Assembly: GCA_003248965.1 (NCBI GenBank)
Contig: QFQU01000009.1
Location: 62,001 to 126,000 of the forward strand
DNA from: Brevundimonas sp.
GTDB taxonomy: Bacteria > Pseudomonadota > Alphaproteobacteria > Caulobacterales > Caulobacteraceae
Direction: 5' to 3'
DNA: 64,000 nucleotides
Part shown: positions 49,583 to 61,276 of the stretch, piece by piece
How positions within the stretch are numbered: position 1 is the stretch's first letter
How the letters are laid out: every line of letters starts with the position of its first letter
Translations under genes and position numbers: made by a program
The notes under the pieces: model-generated
Told to the model about the DNA's origin: nothing
Seen by the model: only the letters and a program-made list of their open reading frames with translations
The model's database searches: none

Positions 49583-50038
49583 GTGGGGCGGGGGCCGTAC
49601 AGCTATCGCGACGATCCCGCCGTGCCGGACTTTCCGGACGACCGGCCCCTGGTCCTGTTCGACGGGGACTGCGCCCTGTGCTCAGGCTCGGCGCGCAAGA
49701 TTCTGAAGCATGACCGGGCCGGGGTGTTCCGCCTGGCCCCGACGCAGTCGCACTTGGGACGGGCGCTGCTGGTCCATTACGGGGTGGACCCCGACGATCC
49801 CTACACAATGCTGATCGTCCAGGACGGCCGGGCGCGCGAGCGGTCGGACGGGGTTCTGGCGATCGCCGCCCGATTGCCCCTGCCGTGGCGGCTGGCGGTC
49901 GTGGGACGGATCGTGCCGCGCGTCATCCGCGATACGGCCTATGACTTTATCGCGCGGCGCCGTCGCCGATTTCCCGGTCAGGCCTGGTGCGCCTTGCCGC
50001 CCCACGGCGTGGACCTGAAGGATCGGGTGCTGGGATGA
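49583..50038 (+). CDS. DCC-family (DUF393) thiol-disulfide oxidoreductase-like protein
   Basis: A 151-residue protein with the family motif LFDGDCALCSGSARKIL (the CxxC-type DCALC) near residues 28-35 and a C-terminal basic segment FIARRRRRF. It starts at GTG 49583, shortly after ssb. Its stop overlaps the SDR-DoxX gene start (ATGA). DUF393 proteins are thought to act in redox chemistry; the substrate is unknown. Confidence 0.88.
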   Translation: MGRGPYSYRDDPAVPDFPDDRPLVLFDGDCALCSGSARKILKHDRAGVFRLAPTQSHLGRALLVHYGVDPDDPYTMLIVQDGRARERSDGVLAIAARLPLPWRLAVVGRIVPRVIRDTAYDFIARRRRRFPGQAWCALPPHGVDLKDRVLG

Positions 50039-51336
50039 GCGGACGGGTGCTGGTGCTGGGCGCCAACGGTTTCATCGGGTCGCACGTCGCGGCGGGCCTG
50101 TCCGCCGAAGGCTGGACGGTGCGGGCCGGGGCGCGCCGCATAGCCGAGCCCGCCCGCCGTGCGCCGGCCTTCGACTGGGCAGCGGCGGATTTCGCCAGGC
50201 TGACGACGGCCGAGGCCTGGGCGCCGCTGCTGGCGGGCGTGTCGGCGGTGGTGAACTGCGTCGGCGTGCTTCAGGACGGCGGCGGCGACAGCACGCGCGC
50301 CGCCCATGTCGACGGGCCGCGCGCCCTGATCGCGGCTTGTGAAGCGGCCGGGGTGCGGCGGTTGATCCATATCTCGGCCGTCGGCGCGGACGCCGAGGCG
50401 GGCACGGCTTACGCCCGCACCAAGGCCGAGACCGAACGGCTGGTGGAGGCCAGCGGCCTGGATTGGCTGATCCTGCGGCCGTCGCTGGTGGTGGATCGGG
50501 CGGCGTTCGGGGGAACGGGCCTGATCAGGGCGCTGGCGGCCTTTCCGCTGGTCATGCCGGTGGTGGGCGGGGACCAGACCTTCCGCCCGATCCCTCTGGG
50601 CGACGTCAGCGCCGCCGTGGTCGCGGCCCTGAAGCCCGACGCGCCGTCCGGCCTGACGCTGGACATGCCGGGGCCGGAGGCTGTGACCATGGCCGACACT
50701 GTGCGGCTGTATCGCGGCTGGATGGGGCTGAAGCCGGCGCCGGTGGTGCGCGTGCCGCGGGTCCTGGCCGCGCCGGTCCTGGCGGTCGGCGACCTGCTGG
50801 GACGGCTGGGTTGGTCGTCGCCGATCCGCACCACGGCGATCCGTCAGATGGATCACGACGTGGCTGGTCGCGACAGCGGCTGGGCCGAACGTCTGGGTGT
50901 CGAGGCGAGGGGATTCTCCCGTTTTCTGGCCGAGACGCCGGCCTCGGTTCAGGACGTCTGGCATGCGCGGCTGTGGTTCGTGCGGCCGGTCGCCATCGTG
51001 ACCTTGGGACTGTTCTGGCTGACCACCGGTCTGATCAGCTTCGGCCCCGGCTGGAACCGTGCCGTCGCCATCCTGCATGAAGGCGGCTATGGCCGACTGG
51101 CTGGTCCCATCGCCTGGTGGGGCGCGCTGCTGGACGTGGTGCTGGGGTTGATGCTGTTCGTACGGCCGTGGACGGCGCGGGTGGCCGTCTTCATGTGTCT
51201 GGCCACGGTCGGCTATCTGATCGCGGGGACACTCAGCCTGCCGCACTACTGGATCGACCCTCTGGGGCCGTGGCTGAAGGTTCTGCCGATGATGGCGCTG
51301 TGCCTGTTCGTCGCCGCGACGGACGCCCGCCGGTGA
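50035..51336 (+). CDS. NAD(P)-binding SDR/NmrA-like protein fused to a DoxX-like membrane domain
   Basis: A 433-residue fusion. Residues 1-300 are an atypical Rossmann domain (VLVLGANGFIGSHVA, LIHISAVGAD, AYARTKAETERLV, LRPSLVVD). Residues about 310-430 hold four membrane helices like DoxX-type proteins (VAIVTLGLFWLTTGLISF, LLDVVLGLMLFVRPW). It is coupled by ATGA upstream and GTGA downstream. The fusion suggests a membrane-bound redox function linked to the neighbouring DCC protein. Confidence 0.88.
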   Translation: MSGRVLVLGANGFIGSHVAAGLSAEGWTVRAGARRIAEPARRAPAFDWAAADFARLTTAEAWAPLLAGVSAVVNCVGVLQDGGGDSTRAAHVDGPRALIAACEAAGVRRLIHISAVGADAEAGTAYARTKAETERLVEASGLDWLILRPSLVVDRAAFGGTGLIRALAAFPLVMPVVGGDQTFRPIPLGDVSAAVVAALKPDAPSGLTLDMPGPEAVTMADTVRLYRGWMGLKPAPVVRVPRVLAAPVLAVGDLLGRLGWSSPIRTTAIRQMDHDVAGRDSGWAERLGVEARGFSRFLAETPASVQDVWHARLWFVRPVAIVTLGLFWLTTGLISFGPGWNRAVAILHEGGYGRLAGPIAWWGALLDVVLGLMLFVRPWTARVAVFMCLATVGYLIAGTLSLPHYWIDPLGPWLKVLPMMALCLFVAATDARR

Positions 51337-51803
51337 GCCTCTATGTCCTGCTGAAGATCGTTCACATCCTGTCCGGGGCGGTGCTGTTCGGCACGGGCGC
51401 GGGCATCGCCTTCTTCATGCTGCGCGCCAATGCGACCAGGGATGCGAAGACGGTGGCGGATGTCGGCCGGATCGTGGTTCTGGCCGATTTCGTCTTCACC
51501 GCCAGCGCCGTGGTGGTCCAGCCGATCAGCGGTCTGGGGCTGATCCATCTGCAGGGCTGGTCCCTGACCAGTCCGTGGCTGCTGGCCGCCTATGGCCTCT
51601 ATGTGCTGATCGGCGTGTGCTGGCTGCCGGTGGTGTGGATCCAGTATCGGATGATGAAGCTGGCCGAACAGGCGGCGGGGCAGGGCGCGCCCTTGCCGGC
51701 CGCCTATCACCGACTGTTCCGCTGGTGGTTCGCTCTGGGCTGGCCCGCCTTCGCAGGCGTGTTGGCCATATACTGGCTGATGGTGGCCAAGCCGAATTTC
51801 TGA
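51333..51803 (+). CDS. DUF2269-family membrane protein
   Basis: A 156-residue protein with four membrane helices. It starts LYVLLKIVHILSGAVLFGTGAGIAFFM and has VVQPISGLGL and PWLLAAYGLYVLIGVCWLPVVW, the DUF2269 pattern. GTG start overlapping the upstream stop. It is probably the third member of a DCC-SDR/DoxX-DUF2269 membrane operon. Confidence 0.88.
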   Translation: MSLYVLLKIVHILSGAVLFGTGAGIAFFMLRANATRDAKTVADVGRIVVLADFVFTASAVVVQPISGLGLIHLQGWSLTSPWLLAAYGLYVLIGVCWLPVVWIQYRMMKLAEQAAGQGAPLPAAYHRLFRWWFALGWPAFAGVLAIYWLMVAKPNF

Positions 51804-51867
51804 ACAGGAAACTTCGGGTCATCCAATGTGAACCGACGCGCGCCCGCGAGAATGACATAGGTGGATC

Positions 51868-52785
51868 ATGACCGACGCCGCCCCGCCCGCGCCCGCCAAG
51901 CCCCATGCCCTGACCGGGCTGGAGATCGCCGCCATTCTGGCGATCATCGTCGTCTGGGGCGTCAACAACGCCGGGGCCAAGGTCGCGACGGAACATCTGA
52001 GCCCGCTTCTGGTCGGGGCGATCCGGTTCGGCATCGCCAGCGCCTGTCTGTTCGCCTTCGTCCGACCGCCGTTCCCCGACTGGAAAAGTCTGCTTATCAT
52101 CGTTCTGGTGGGCGGCCCGATTCAGTACGGCCTGGTCTATATCGCCTATTGGCTGGCCCATGACGTCAGCCCGGTGACGGTGGCCAACCAACTCTGGATT
52201 CCCTTCACCTCCCTGTTCGCCTTCCTGATGCTGGGCGAGCGGCTGAGCCGGGGGGCGATGATCGGCATGGGGGTGGCCTTCGTCGGCGTGGCCTGGATGA
52301 CGCTGGACGCCCACGCCCTGCAGGACTGGCGCGCCATTCTGGTGGGGATTGCGGCGGGCGCGGCCTGGGCCCTGGCGACGGTGGTGGCGCGGCGCACGAC
52401 CTCCATTCCGCCGCTGAAGATGCAGGGCTTGCTGGCGGCGGGCACCCTGCCGGTCATGGCCTTCGGCTCCCTGGTGTTCGAACACGATCAGATTCAGGCG
52501 ATCCAGGCCGCGCCGCCGGTGGTCTGGTTGGCCCTGATCTGGGCCGGGGTGGTGTCGTCGGTTCTGGCCACGACCCTGCTGTTCTGGCTGGTGCAGCGGC
52601 GAGAGGCCGGGCGGGTGACGCCTTATCTGCTGGCGACGCCGGTGGTGTCTATGGCCATCGGCTGGGGGCTGATGGGCGATGTGCTGACGCCGCAGATTCT
52701 GACCGGCGCCGCCATCGCCATGGGCGGGGTTGTGCTGGTGGCCCTGGCCGAACGAGGCTTGCGTGCGGGGGCGGCGAAGGCTTGA
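51868..52785 (+). CDS. DMT-superfamily (EamA) transporter
   Basis: A 305-residue protein with ten predicted helices in two EamA repeats. Typical segments are IIVVWGVNNAGAKVATEHLSPLLVGAIRF, here WGVNNAGAKVA and SPLLVGAIRFG, TVANQLWIPFTSLFAFLMLGERLSRGAMIGM in the first repeat and ILTGAAIAMGGVVLVAL at the end. It probably exports metabolites or amino acids; the substrate is unknown. Confidence 0.92.
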   Translation: MTDAAPPAPAKPHALTGLEIAAILAIIVVWGVNNAGAKVATEHLSPLLVGAIRFGIASACLFAFVRPPFPDWKSLLIIVLVGGPIQYGLVYIAYWLAHDVSPVTVANQLWIPFTSLFAFLMLGERLSRGAMIGMGVAFVGVAWMTLDAHALQDWRAILVGIAAGAAWALATVVARRTTSIPPLKMQGLLAAGTLPVMAFGSLVFEHDQIQAIQAAPPVVWLALIWAGVVSSVLATTLLFWLVQRREAGRVTPYLLATPVVSMAIGWGLMGDVLTPQILTGAAIAMGGVVLVALAERGLRAGAAKA

Positions 52786-52814
52786 TCTGGGCGGGCAAGA
52801 TTTCGGAGCCCATG

Positions 52815-53345
52815 ATGACCCACGCCCCAATCGACGCCGAACATGTTTCCCGCCGCTGGCTGGGCAAGGCTACGCGAGACCTGCCTGAGAACGAGGCCGA
52901 GGTGGTGCGCAGCGCCGCCGACCGCCGCCCGGTGTCGGAGGACGTAAACGAGACGTTCGACGATCATCTGACGTTCGGAGAGCGGCTGGCCGACCGAGTG
53001 GCGTCCTTTGGCGGCTCCTGGCCCTTCATCATCGCCTTCGGCCTGTTTCTGGCGGCATGGACAGGGCTGAACCTGCTTCTGCGGAAGGAAGCGTTCGATC
53101 CCTATCCCTTCATCTTCCTGAACCTTGTGCTGTCCATGCTGGCGGCGGTGCAGGCCCCCGTCATCATGATGAGCCAGAACCGACAGGCGGCCCGCGACAG
53201 GCTGGACGCGGGCAACGACTACCAGGTCAATCTGAAGGCCGAGATCGAGATCATGGCCTTGCTGGACAAGGTCGAACACCTGACGGCCAGACAGGAAGAG
53301 CAGACCGAACTGATCCGCCGCCTGCTGGCCGAACGCGAGCGTTGA
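52815..53345 (+). CDS. DUF1003-family membrane protein
   Basis: A 176-residue protein (MTHAPIDAEHVS...) with the DUF1003 core: FGERLADRVASFGGSWPFIIAF, NLLLRKEAFDPYPFIFLNLVLSMLAAVQAPVIMMSQNRQ, seen as FDPYPFIFLNLVLSMLAAVQ, and a C-terminal coiled coil. Two membrane helices. The ATG at 52815 has GGAG six bases upstream; 52812 and a TTG at 52782 are alternatives. Confidence 0.9.
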   Translation: MTHAPIDAEHVSRRWLGKATRDLPENEAEVVRSAADRRPVSEDVNETFDDHLTFGERLADRVASFGGSWPFIIAFGLFLAAWTGLNLLLRKEAFDPYPFIFLNLVLSMLAAVQAPVIMMSQNRQAARDRLDAGNDYQVNLKAEIEIMALLDKVEHLTARQEEQTELIRRLLAERER

Positions 53346-53348
53346 GCG

Positions 53349-53924
53349 TCAACTGGCGGTCAGGGCGGCGCAGGCAACCCGGTCGCCCGCGCCGCCGATG
53401 GGCTGGCTGGAGTGGTCGTCGGGATTGGCGTGGATGATGATGGCCGAGCCGTCGGCGTCCCATAGCCATTGACCGGGGCCTTCCGAGGAAATCCGGGCGC
53501 GCGTCGTGAACAGTTCGGCGTTCACCTTGCCGTCCGGCCCGGCGTAGATGTTGGGCAGGTCGCCGTCGTCAGGGCCTGCGGGGTTCAGAAGCCCGTGCGG
53601 CTGTTTCGGCTCGCCGTGATTGATGTGGGCGCCGGAGGAGGTGAAGGGCGCCTCGCAGGCGGCCGTGGCGTGGATGTGGATGCCGTGCCAGCCGGGCGTC
53701 AGACCCGAGGCCTCGACCTTGATCAGAAGGCCGGTCGGACCCTGGCGCAGGTCGACGCGGCCGATGTTGGCGCCCTGGGCGTTGACCAGAACAGCCTGGC
53801 CGGTCGCGCCCACAGGGGCGCGTTCGGCCTGAACATGGGCGGCGTCGCCGGCCGAGGCGCAGGCGGCGGTGGCGGCCAGGGGGGAGGCGAGGGCGAGGAG
53901 GACGGCGAGACGGGAGGCGCGCAT
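53349..53924 (-). CDS. sodC: Cu/Zn superoxide dismutase
   Basis: A 191-residue periplasmic SodC with a signal peptide that may carry a lipobox (ATAAC). Copper/zinc ligands are in HGIHIHATAACE, SSGAHINHGEPKQPHG and IIIHANPDDH. The disulfide partner is in GDRVACA. It removes superoxide in the periplasm. GAAAAGTCC lies upstream of the ATG. It ends three bases from the convergent DUF1003 gene. Confidence 0.95.
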   Translation of the reverse strand: MRASRLAVLLALASPLAATAACASAGDAAHVQAERAPVGATGQAVLVNAQGANIGRVDLRQGPTGLLIKVEASGLTPGWHGIHIHATAACEAPFTSSGAHINHGEPKQPHGLLNPAGPDDGDLPNIYAGPDGKVNAELFTTRARISSEGPGQWLWDADGSAIIIHANPDDHSSQPIGGAGDRVACAALTAS

Positions 53925-54046
53925 GCGAAAAGTCCTTTCAGAGACGGGCTTTCACGGCGGCGTCGCTTTGCCACCGGGCCCCTTGAATGCTAGAAATCGT
54001 CACAACGGATCACGTTCCGATTCCGGCCGCATAAAGCCACGCTTCA

Positions 54047-56818
<2,772 letters not shown>

Positions 56819-56825
56819 TCAGCCG

Positions 56826-56855
56826 CGCCTATCCCCGCCTTCGCCGGGATAGGCG
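56826..56855. repeat. Palindrome after gyrA, REP-like
   Basis: CGCCTATCCC (56826-56835) pairs perfectly with GGGATAGGCG (56846-56855) around a 10-base loop. There is no U-run. It sits between gyrA and the aminotransferase gene and may limit readthrough or protect the gyrA mRNA end. Confidence 0.65.
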
Positions 56856-56869
56856 GAATGGAGCCGCCA

Positions 56870-57664
56870 GTGGACATCCTGATCGACGGTCTGCCCGCCA
56901 CGCCCGCCGACCTGGCTCACCAGGCCCTGGTCAACTACGGCGCCTACACCTCCTTCCGGGTCGAGGCAGGGGCGGTGCGCGGCCTCGATCTGCATCTGGC
57001 GCGGCTGGAGCAGGCGGCGGTCGAACTGTTCGGCGACAGCCCTGGCGAGGACGAACTGCGCCGTCTGATGGCGCTGGCGGTCGGCGGCCGTGACGCCTGC
57101 TGGCTTCGGGTCAGCCTGTTTTCGCCCGAGATCGGCCATCGCGCGCCGTCCTTCGTCGGGCGGCCCAGGGTGATGACGGTGGTTTCGCCCGCGCCGCCGC
57201 CGCTGGCGACCAGCGCACGGGTCATGAGCCTGCCCTATGAACGGGAAGCCCCGCATTTGAAGCATCTGGCCACCCTGGGCCTGATCCACGCCCGGCGTGC
57301 GGCGCGGGCCGCCGGCTTCGACGACGCCCTGTTTGTGGATCGGAACGGCTGCGTGTCCGAAGGCGCATTGTGGAACATCGGCTTCGTCCAGGGGGATCGT
57401 ATCGTCTGGCCGCAGGCGTCGATGCTGGCCGGCGTCGCCCAGGCGCTGATCCAGCGAGGACTGGCCCGGGAGGGCCTGGTCTCTGAACGTCGTCCGGTCG
57501 CCTTGTCGGACGTCGCCGCCTTCGACGGCGCCTTCCTGTGCAACAGCGCCACGCCCGTCTGTCCGATCACAGCCGTCGACGCCGTCGTCTTCCAGCCCGA
57601 TCCGGCGATCCTGACCCGGATCGCCCAGGCCTGGACGGCTCAGCCGCCGCAGATCCTGGGATGA
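56870..57664 (+). CDS. Class IV aminotransferase / aminodeoxychorismate lyase-like protein
   Basis: A 264-residue fold-type IV PLP enzyme. The PLP lysine is in PHLKHLATLGLIHARRAA and the conserved VSEGALWNIGFV and CNSATPVCPI loops are seen. Relatives include D-amino acid and branched-chain aminotransferases and PabC; substrate preference is unclear. I chose the GTG at 56870, with GGAG six bases upstream; an ATG at 56858 is possible. Confidence 0.88.
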   Translation: MDILIDGLPATPADLAHQALVNYGAYTSFRVEAGAVRGLDLHLARLEQAAVELFGDSPGEDELRRLMALAVGGRDACWLRVSLFSPEIGHRAPSFVGRPRVMTVVSPAPPPLATSARVMSLPYEREAPHLKHLATLGLIHARRAARAAGFDDALFVDRNGCVSEGALWNIGFVQGDRIVWPQASMLAGVAQALIQRGLAREGLVSERRPVALSDVAAFDGAFLCNSATPVCPITAVDAVVFQPDPAILTRIAQAWTAQPPQILG

Positions 57665-57747
57665 CGAAGGCGTCAGGCCGCTAGGCCGCCGATTTCGCAC
57701 CTGCTAAACGACCACAAACGGCAGGTGAAACGCCGGGGAGACACGCC

Positions 57748-58236
57748 ATGCGCATCGGCCTTTATCCGGGCACCTTCGATCCCGTGACGAACGGGCATAC
57801 GGACATCGTCAAACGCGCGCTGAAGCTGGTCGACCGGCTGGTCATCGGCGTGGCCCAGAACGATGAAAAGGGGCCCCTGTTCACCACCCAGGAGCGGGTC
57901 GAGATGCTGGAGACCGAGATGGCGGCCTTCGGCGGCGACATCGTGGTGCGGCCCTTTTCGACCCTTCTGATGCATTTCGCCGAAGAGGTTGAGGCCAATG
58001 TCATCGTGCGCGGCCTGCGGGCCGTCGCGGACTTCGAATACGAGTTCCAGATGACGGCGATGAACCAGCGCCTCAATCAGAACATCGAGACGGTGTTCCT
58101 GATGGCGGATCCGCGCCACCAGGCCATCGCCTCGCGGCTGGTCAAGGAAATCGCCCGTCTGGACGGCGCGATCGACAGTTTCGTCAGTCCCGCCGTCGCC
58201 GAGCGCGTGCGGGCCAAGGTCAAGGGTCTGGGATGA
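57748..58236 (+). CDS. coaD: Phosphopantetheine adenylyltransferase
   Basis: A 162-residue nucleotidyltransferase. Motifs are GLYPGTFDPVTNGHTDIV (GxFDPxTxGH) and the C-terminal ISSTxxR-like region as IASRLVKEIARL. It makes dephospho-CoA in CoA synthesis. Its stop overlaps the start of the first cyclophilin gene (ATGA). Confidence 0.97.
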   Translation: MRIGLYPGTFDPVTNGHTDIVKRALKLVDRLVIGVAQNDEKGPLFTTQERVEMLETEMAAFGGDIVVRPFSTLLMHFAEEVEANVIVRGLRAVADFEYEFQMTAMNQRLNQNIETVFLMADPRHQAIASRLVKEIARLDGAIDSFVSPAVAERVRAKVKGLG

Positions 58237-59120
58237 GGACGGGCATGCGTCTGGGAATGATGGCGGCGACGGCCGTGCTGGCGGCGTCGGGCCTGATGCT
58301 GTCGGATCTGGGAACGACCCCGGCCAGGGCGCAGACAGCGGCTGCGACCGCCGACTGGCGCACGGTGGCCCCGGAAAACCTGCTGGTCATCGACACGGCC
58401 AAGGGCCGCATCCTGGTCGAGCTGTCGCCCGTGGCGGCGCCGAACCATGTCGAACGCATTCGCACCCTGGCGAACCAAGGCTTCTACGACGGGCTGAAAT
58501 TCCATCGGGTCATCCCCGACTTCATGGCCCAGACCGGCGATCCCAAGGGCACGGGCGAGGGCGGCAGCGAGTTGCCGGACCTGAAGGCCGAGTTCAGCTT
58601 CCGTCGCGGGCGTGACGCGGGCTTCGCCCAGGTTCCCGACGTCGGAAACGGCGTGTTCGGCCTTGTCGGAACCCTGCCGGTCCAGACCCAGCCCGACGCC
58701 CAGATGATGATCACGGCCGACTTCAAGGTGGAGGCGCACGGCCTGTTCTGTCCCGGCGTGCTGGGCATGGCGCGCTCCGGCCAGCCCGACAGCGCCAACA
58801 GTCAGTTCTTCCTGATGACCGGCGAAAAGGATCTGCTGAACGGCCAGTACACCGCCTTCGGCCGCATCGTGTCCGGCCTGGACGTGGTCAAGTCGCTCAA
58901 GAAGGGCGGCGAGGCCGACGACGGCAAGGTGACGGATCCCGACGTCATGACCCATGTGCGCATGGCCTCGGCCCTGCCGGAGGCGCAACGCCCGACGGTG
59001 CGGGTGATGGACGCCCGCAGCCCCGCCTTCGCGCAACGCCTGGCGGCCGAACGCGCCCAGCACGGCGCAGGCTTCACGATCTGCGATGTGCAGCCGGTGG
59101 TCGAGGTGACGGGCGGCTGA
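58233..59120 (+). CDS. Periplasmic cyclophilin-type peptidyl-prolyl isomerase (first of pair)
   Basis: A 295-residue protein with an N-terminal signal or anchor ending ARAQTAA. The cyclophilin domain has GFYDGLKFHRVIPDFMAQTGDPKGTGEGG, seen as FHRVIPDFMAQTGDP, and SANSQFFLMTG. An insert of about 40 residues lies between these parts. It accelerates proline isomerisation of exported proteins. Coupled to coaD by ATGA. Confidence 0.92.
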   Translation: MRTGMRLGMMAATAVLAASGLMLSDLGTTPARAQTAAATADWRTVAPENLLVIDTAKGRILVELSPVAAPNHVERIRTLANQGFYDGLKFHRVIPDFMAQTGDPKGTGEGGSELPDLKAEFSFRRGRDAGFAQVPDVGNGVFGLVGTLPVQTQPDAQMMITADFKVEAHGLFCPGVLGMARSGQPDSANSQFFLMTGEKDLLNGQYTAFGRIVSGLDVVKSLKKGGEADDGKVTDPDVMTHVRMASALPEAQRPTVRVMDARSPAFAQRLAAERAQHGAGFTICDVQPVVEVTGG

Positions 59121-59143
59121 GATTCCCTGGGGAGGGGACCGTT

Positions 59144-60031
59144 GTGAGGACATTCAGAGCGAAGGGCCTGACCGGCCTGTGGTCGAGCCTGATCTTCGGG
59201 CTATGCGCGTCGGCGGCCGTGGCCCAGGAGGCCGCGACCCCGCCGCCGCCGCCGCCGCCGGCTGAATGGCGCACCATTGCGCCGGAAGACCTGCTGGTGA
59301 TCGACACGAACAAGGGGCGGATCCTGGTGGAATTGGCGCCCCAGATCGCGCCGGCGCATGTCGAGCGCATCCGGCTGCTGGCCGCGCGCGGCTTTTACGA
59401 CACGCTGAAATGGCACCGGGTCATCGACTGGTTCATGGCCCAGACGGGCGATCCCTTGGGCACCGGAGACGGCCAGAGCTTCTATCCGGACCTGAAGGCC
59501 GAATTCACCTTCCGACGCGGGGCGGACATGGCGTTCACGCCGGTGGCGGCACCGGCCGGCGCCCTTGTCGGCTTCATCGGCTCCGTGCCCGTTCAGACCC
59601 AGCCCGACGCCCTGATGGCCGGCACGGGCGACCACAAGGTGCACGGCTGGGGTCTGTATTGCCCGGGTGTGGCCGGCATGGCGCGCGACGAGGGAAACGA
59701 CACCGCCAACAGCCAGTTCTTCCTGATGCGCCAGGCCTATCCGGCGCTGGACAAGCGCTACACCGTCTGGGGGCGGGTGGTGTCAGGACTGGACGTGGTG
59801 CGGGCGCTGAAGGCCAGCCCCAACCCCGACGGCATCGTGGACGGTCCCGATCAGATGACGCGGGTCCGTGTCGCCGCCGACCTGCCGACGGCCGAACGGC
59901 CCAGCCTGCAGGTGCTGAACACCGCCTCGGCCACCTTCCGCACCATCGTGGAGCAGGCGCGGCAGGCGCGCGGGGCCGACTTCTCGGTCTGCGACATCGA
60001 AATCCCGTCGCGGGAGACGCCGGCCGCCTAA
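59144..60031 (+). CDS. Periplasmic cyclophilin-type peptidyl-prolyl isomerase (second of pair)
   Basis: A 295-residue paralogue of the preceding gene. It has a signal peptide ending AVAQEAA, a short Pro run, then GFYDTLKWHRVIDWFMAQTGDP and TANSQFFLMRQ. It starts at GTG 59144, with GGAGGGG six bases upstream. In the active-site motif Phe of FHRV is Trp (WHRV). Its stop overlaps the stop of the convergent phosphatase gene. Confidence 0.92.
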   Translation: MRTFRAKGLTGLWSSLIFGLCASAAVAQEAATPPPPPPPAEWRTIAPEDLLVIDTNKGRILVELAPQIAPAHVERIRLLAARGFYDTLKWHRVIDWFMAQTGDPLGTGDGQSFYPDLKAEFTFRRGADMAFTPVAAPAGALVGFIGSVPVQTQPDALMAGTGDHKVHGWGLYCPGVAGMARDEGNDTANSQFFLMRQAYPALDKRYTVWGRVVSGLDVVRALKASPNPDGIVDGPDQMTRVRVAADLPTAERPSLQVLNTASATFRTIVEQARQARGADFSVCDIEIPSRETPAA

Positions 60032-61131
60032 CCGCCGTTGCGGCCCGCGCCGTTTCCACGCCCGCGCCGGCGTCGGCGGCGCTTTGGCTTGCGGTCCTCG
60101 CGCATCCGCTGGAGCAGCAAACCCTCGCGCAGGCCCCGGTCCGCCACGCGCACGCGGTTGGAGGGCCAGGCGCGCTGAACCGCCTCCAGGATGGCGGCCC
60201 CGGCCAGGACCAGGTCGGCGCGATCCGGGCCGATGCAGGCCTCCTTCGCCCGCCCGTCCGGCCCCAAAGCCTTCAGCCGTTCGGCCGCCGCCTCGCAGTC
60301 GCCGCGCGTCATCCACAGACCATCGACCCGGTCGCGATTGTAGCGGGGCAGGTTCAGATGGATGCCCGCCAGGCTGGTGATCGCGCCTGACGTGCCGACC
60401 AGATGGGCGCGATCCTGACGAAACAGCTCCAGCATGGCCGGGTCAGAGACGCCGCCCGCCGCGATGGCCGCGCCCATGTCGGCGACCATGGCCTCGTACC
60501 AGGCCTCTCCGGCGTCGGCGGGCTCGGGGTGGCGTTCGGCCAGGGTGACGACGCCCAGCGGCGCCGACATCCAGGCGGTGGTGGTCCAGTCCGCGCCGTC
60601 GCGCTTCAGCCAGGACATTTCGGTGGAGCCGCCGCCCACATCGATGATCAAAACGGCCTCGGCCTTGGCGTCGATCAGGTTCAGGCAGCCCTCGACCGCC
60701 AGGCGCGCCTCTTCGGCCGGGTCGATGATGCGCAGCCGCAGGCCGGTGCCTTTGCGCACCCGTTCGACGAATTCGGCGCCGTTCTCGGCCGCGCGACAGG
60801 CCTGGGTGGCCACGGCGGCGAGGCGGCCGGACTCGACGCCCTTGCGCATGATCCGTTCGGCGCACAGGGCCAGGGCTTCATAGGCCCTGTCCATGGCGCG
60901 CGGGTCCAGAAAGCCGGTGCGCGACAAGCCCTCGCCCAGCCGCACGATGCGGCTGAAGCTATCGACCACGCGAAAGCCTTCGCGGGCCGGCCGCGCGATC
61001 AGCAGCCTGCAATTATTGGTCCCCAGATCGAGCGCGCCATAAAGCGGCGCGTCCCGACCCGACGCATCCCGCGAACGGGAAGGCTGGGACCGCTCGTCGC
61101 GCCGTGCGGGCGCGCCGTGGGTCTCCGGCAT
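60028..61131 (-). CDS. Ppx/GppA-family phosphatase with polybasic C-terminal tail
   Basis: A 367-residue ASKHA-fold enzyme with phosphate loops in YGALDLGTNNCRLLIA and VLIIDVGGGSTEMSW, plus TQACRAAENG and ADRGLREGLL. It may hydrolyse polyphosphate or pppGpp. The last 21 residues are very rich in Arg, Lys and Gly and may bind RNA or polyphosphate. The N-terminal 27 residues are also basic and probably disordered. Confidence 0.92.
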   Translation of the reverse strand: MPETHGAPARRDERSQPSRSRDASGRDAPLYGALDLGTNNCRLLIARPAREGFRVVDSFSRIVRLGEGLSRTGFLDPRAMDRAYEALALCAERIMRKGVESGRLAAVATQACRAAENGAEFVERVRKGTGLRLRIIDPAEEARLAVEGCLNLIDAKAEAVLIIDVGGGSTEMSWLKRDGADWTTTAWMSAPLGVVTLAERHPEPADAGEAWYEAMVADMGAAIAAGGVSDPAMLELFRQDRAHLVGTSGAITSLAGIHLNLPRYNRDRVDGLWMTRGDCEAAAERLKALGPDGRAKEACIGPDRADLVLAGAAILEAVQRAWPSNRVRVADRGLREGLLLQRMREDRKPKRRRRRRGRGNGAGRNGG

Positions 61132-61276
61132 GGGCCGTCATCCGATGTGGGCGGTCCGAAGCGGCGCCCGTCGGAACCAGCCTAGCGCGGCGGGATCGTC
61201 CGCGCCAAGCCATTCTGTCAGGAAGATGAACGGCCCGTACCGGCGGGGGTCATGGCGCGAGGCGCAAGGTCTCTGC

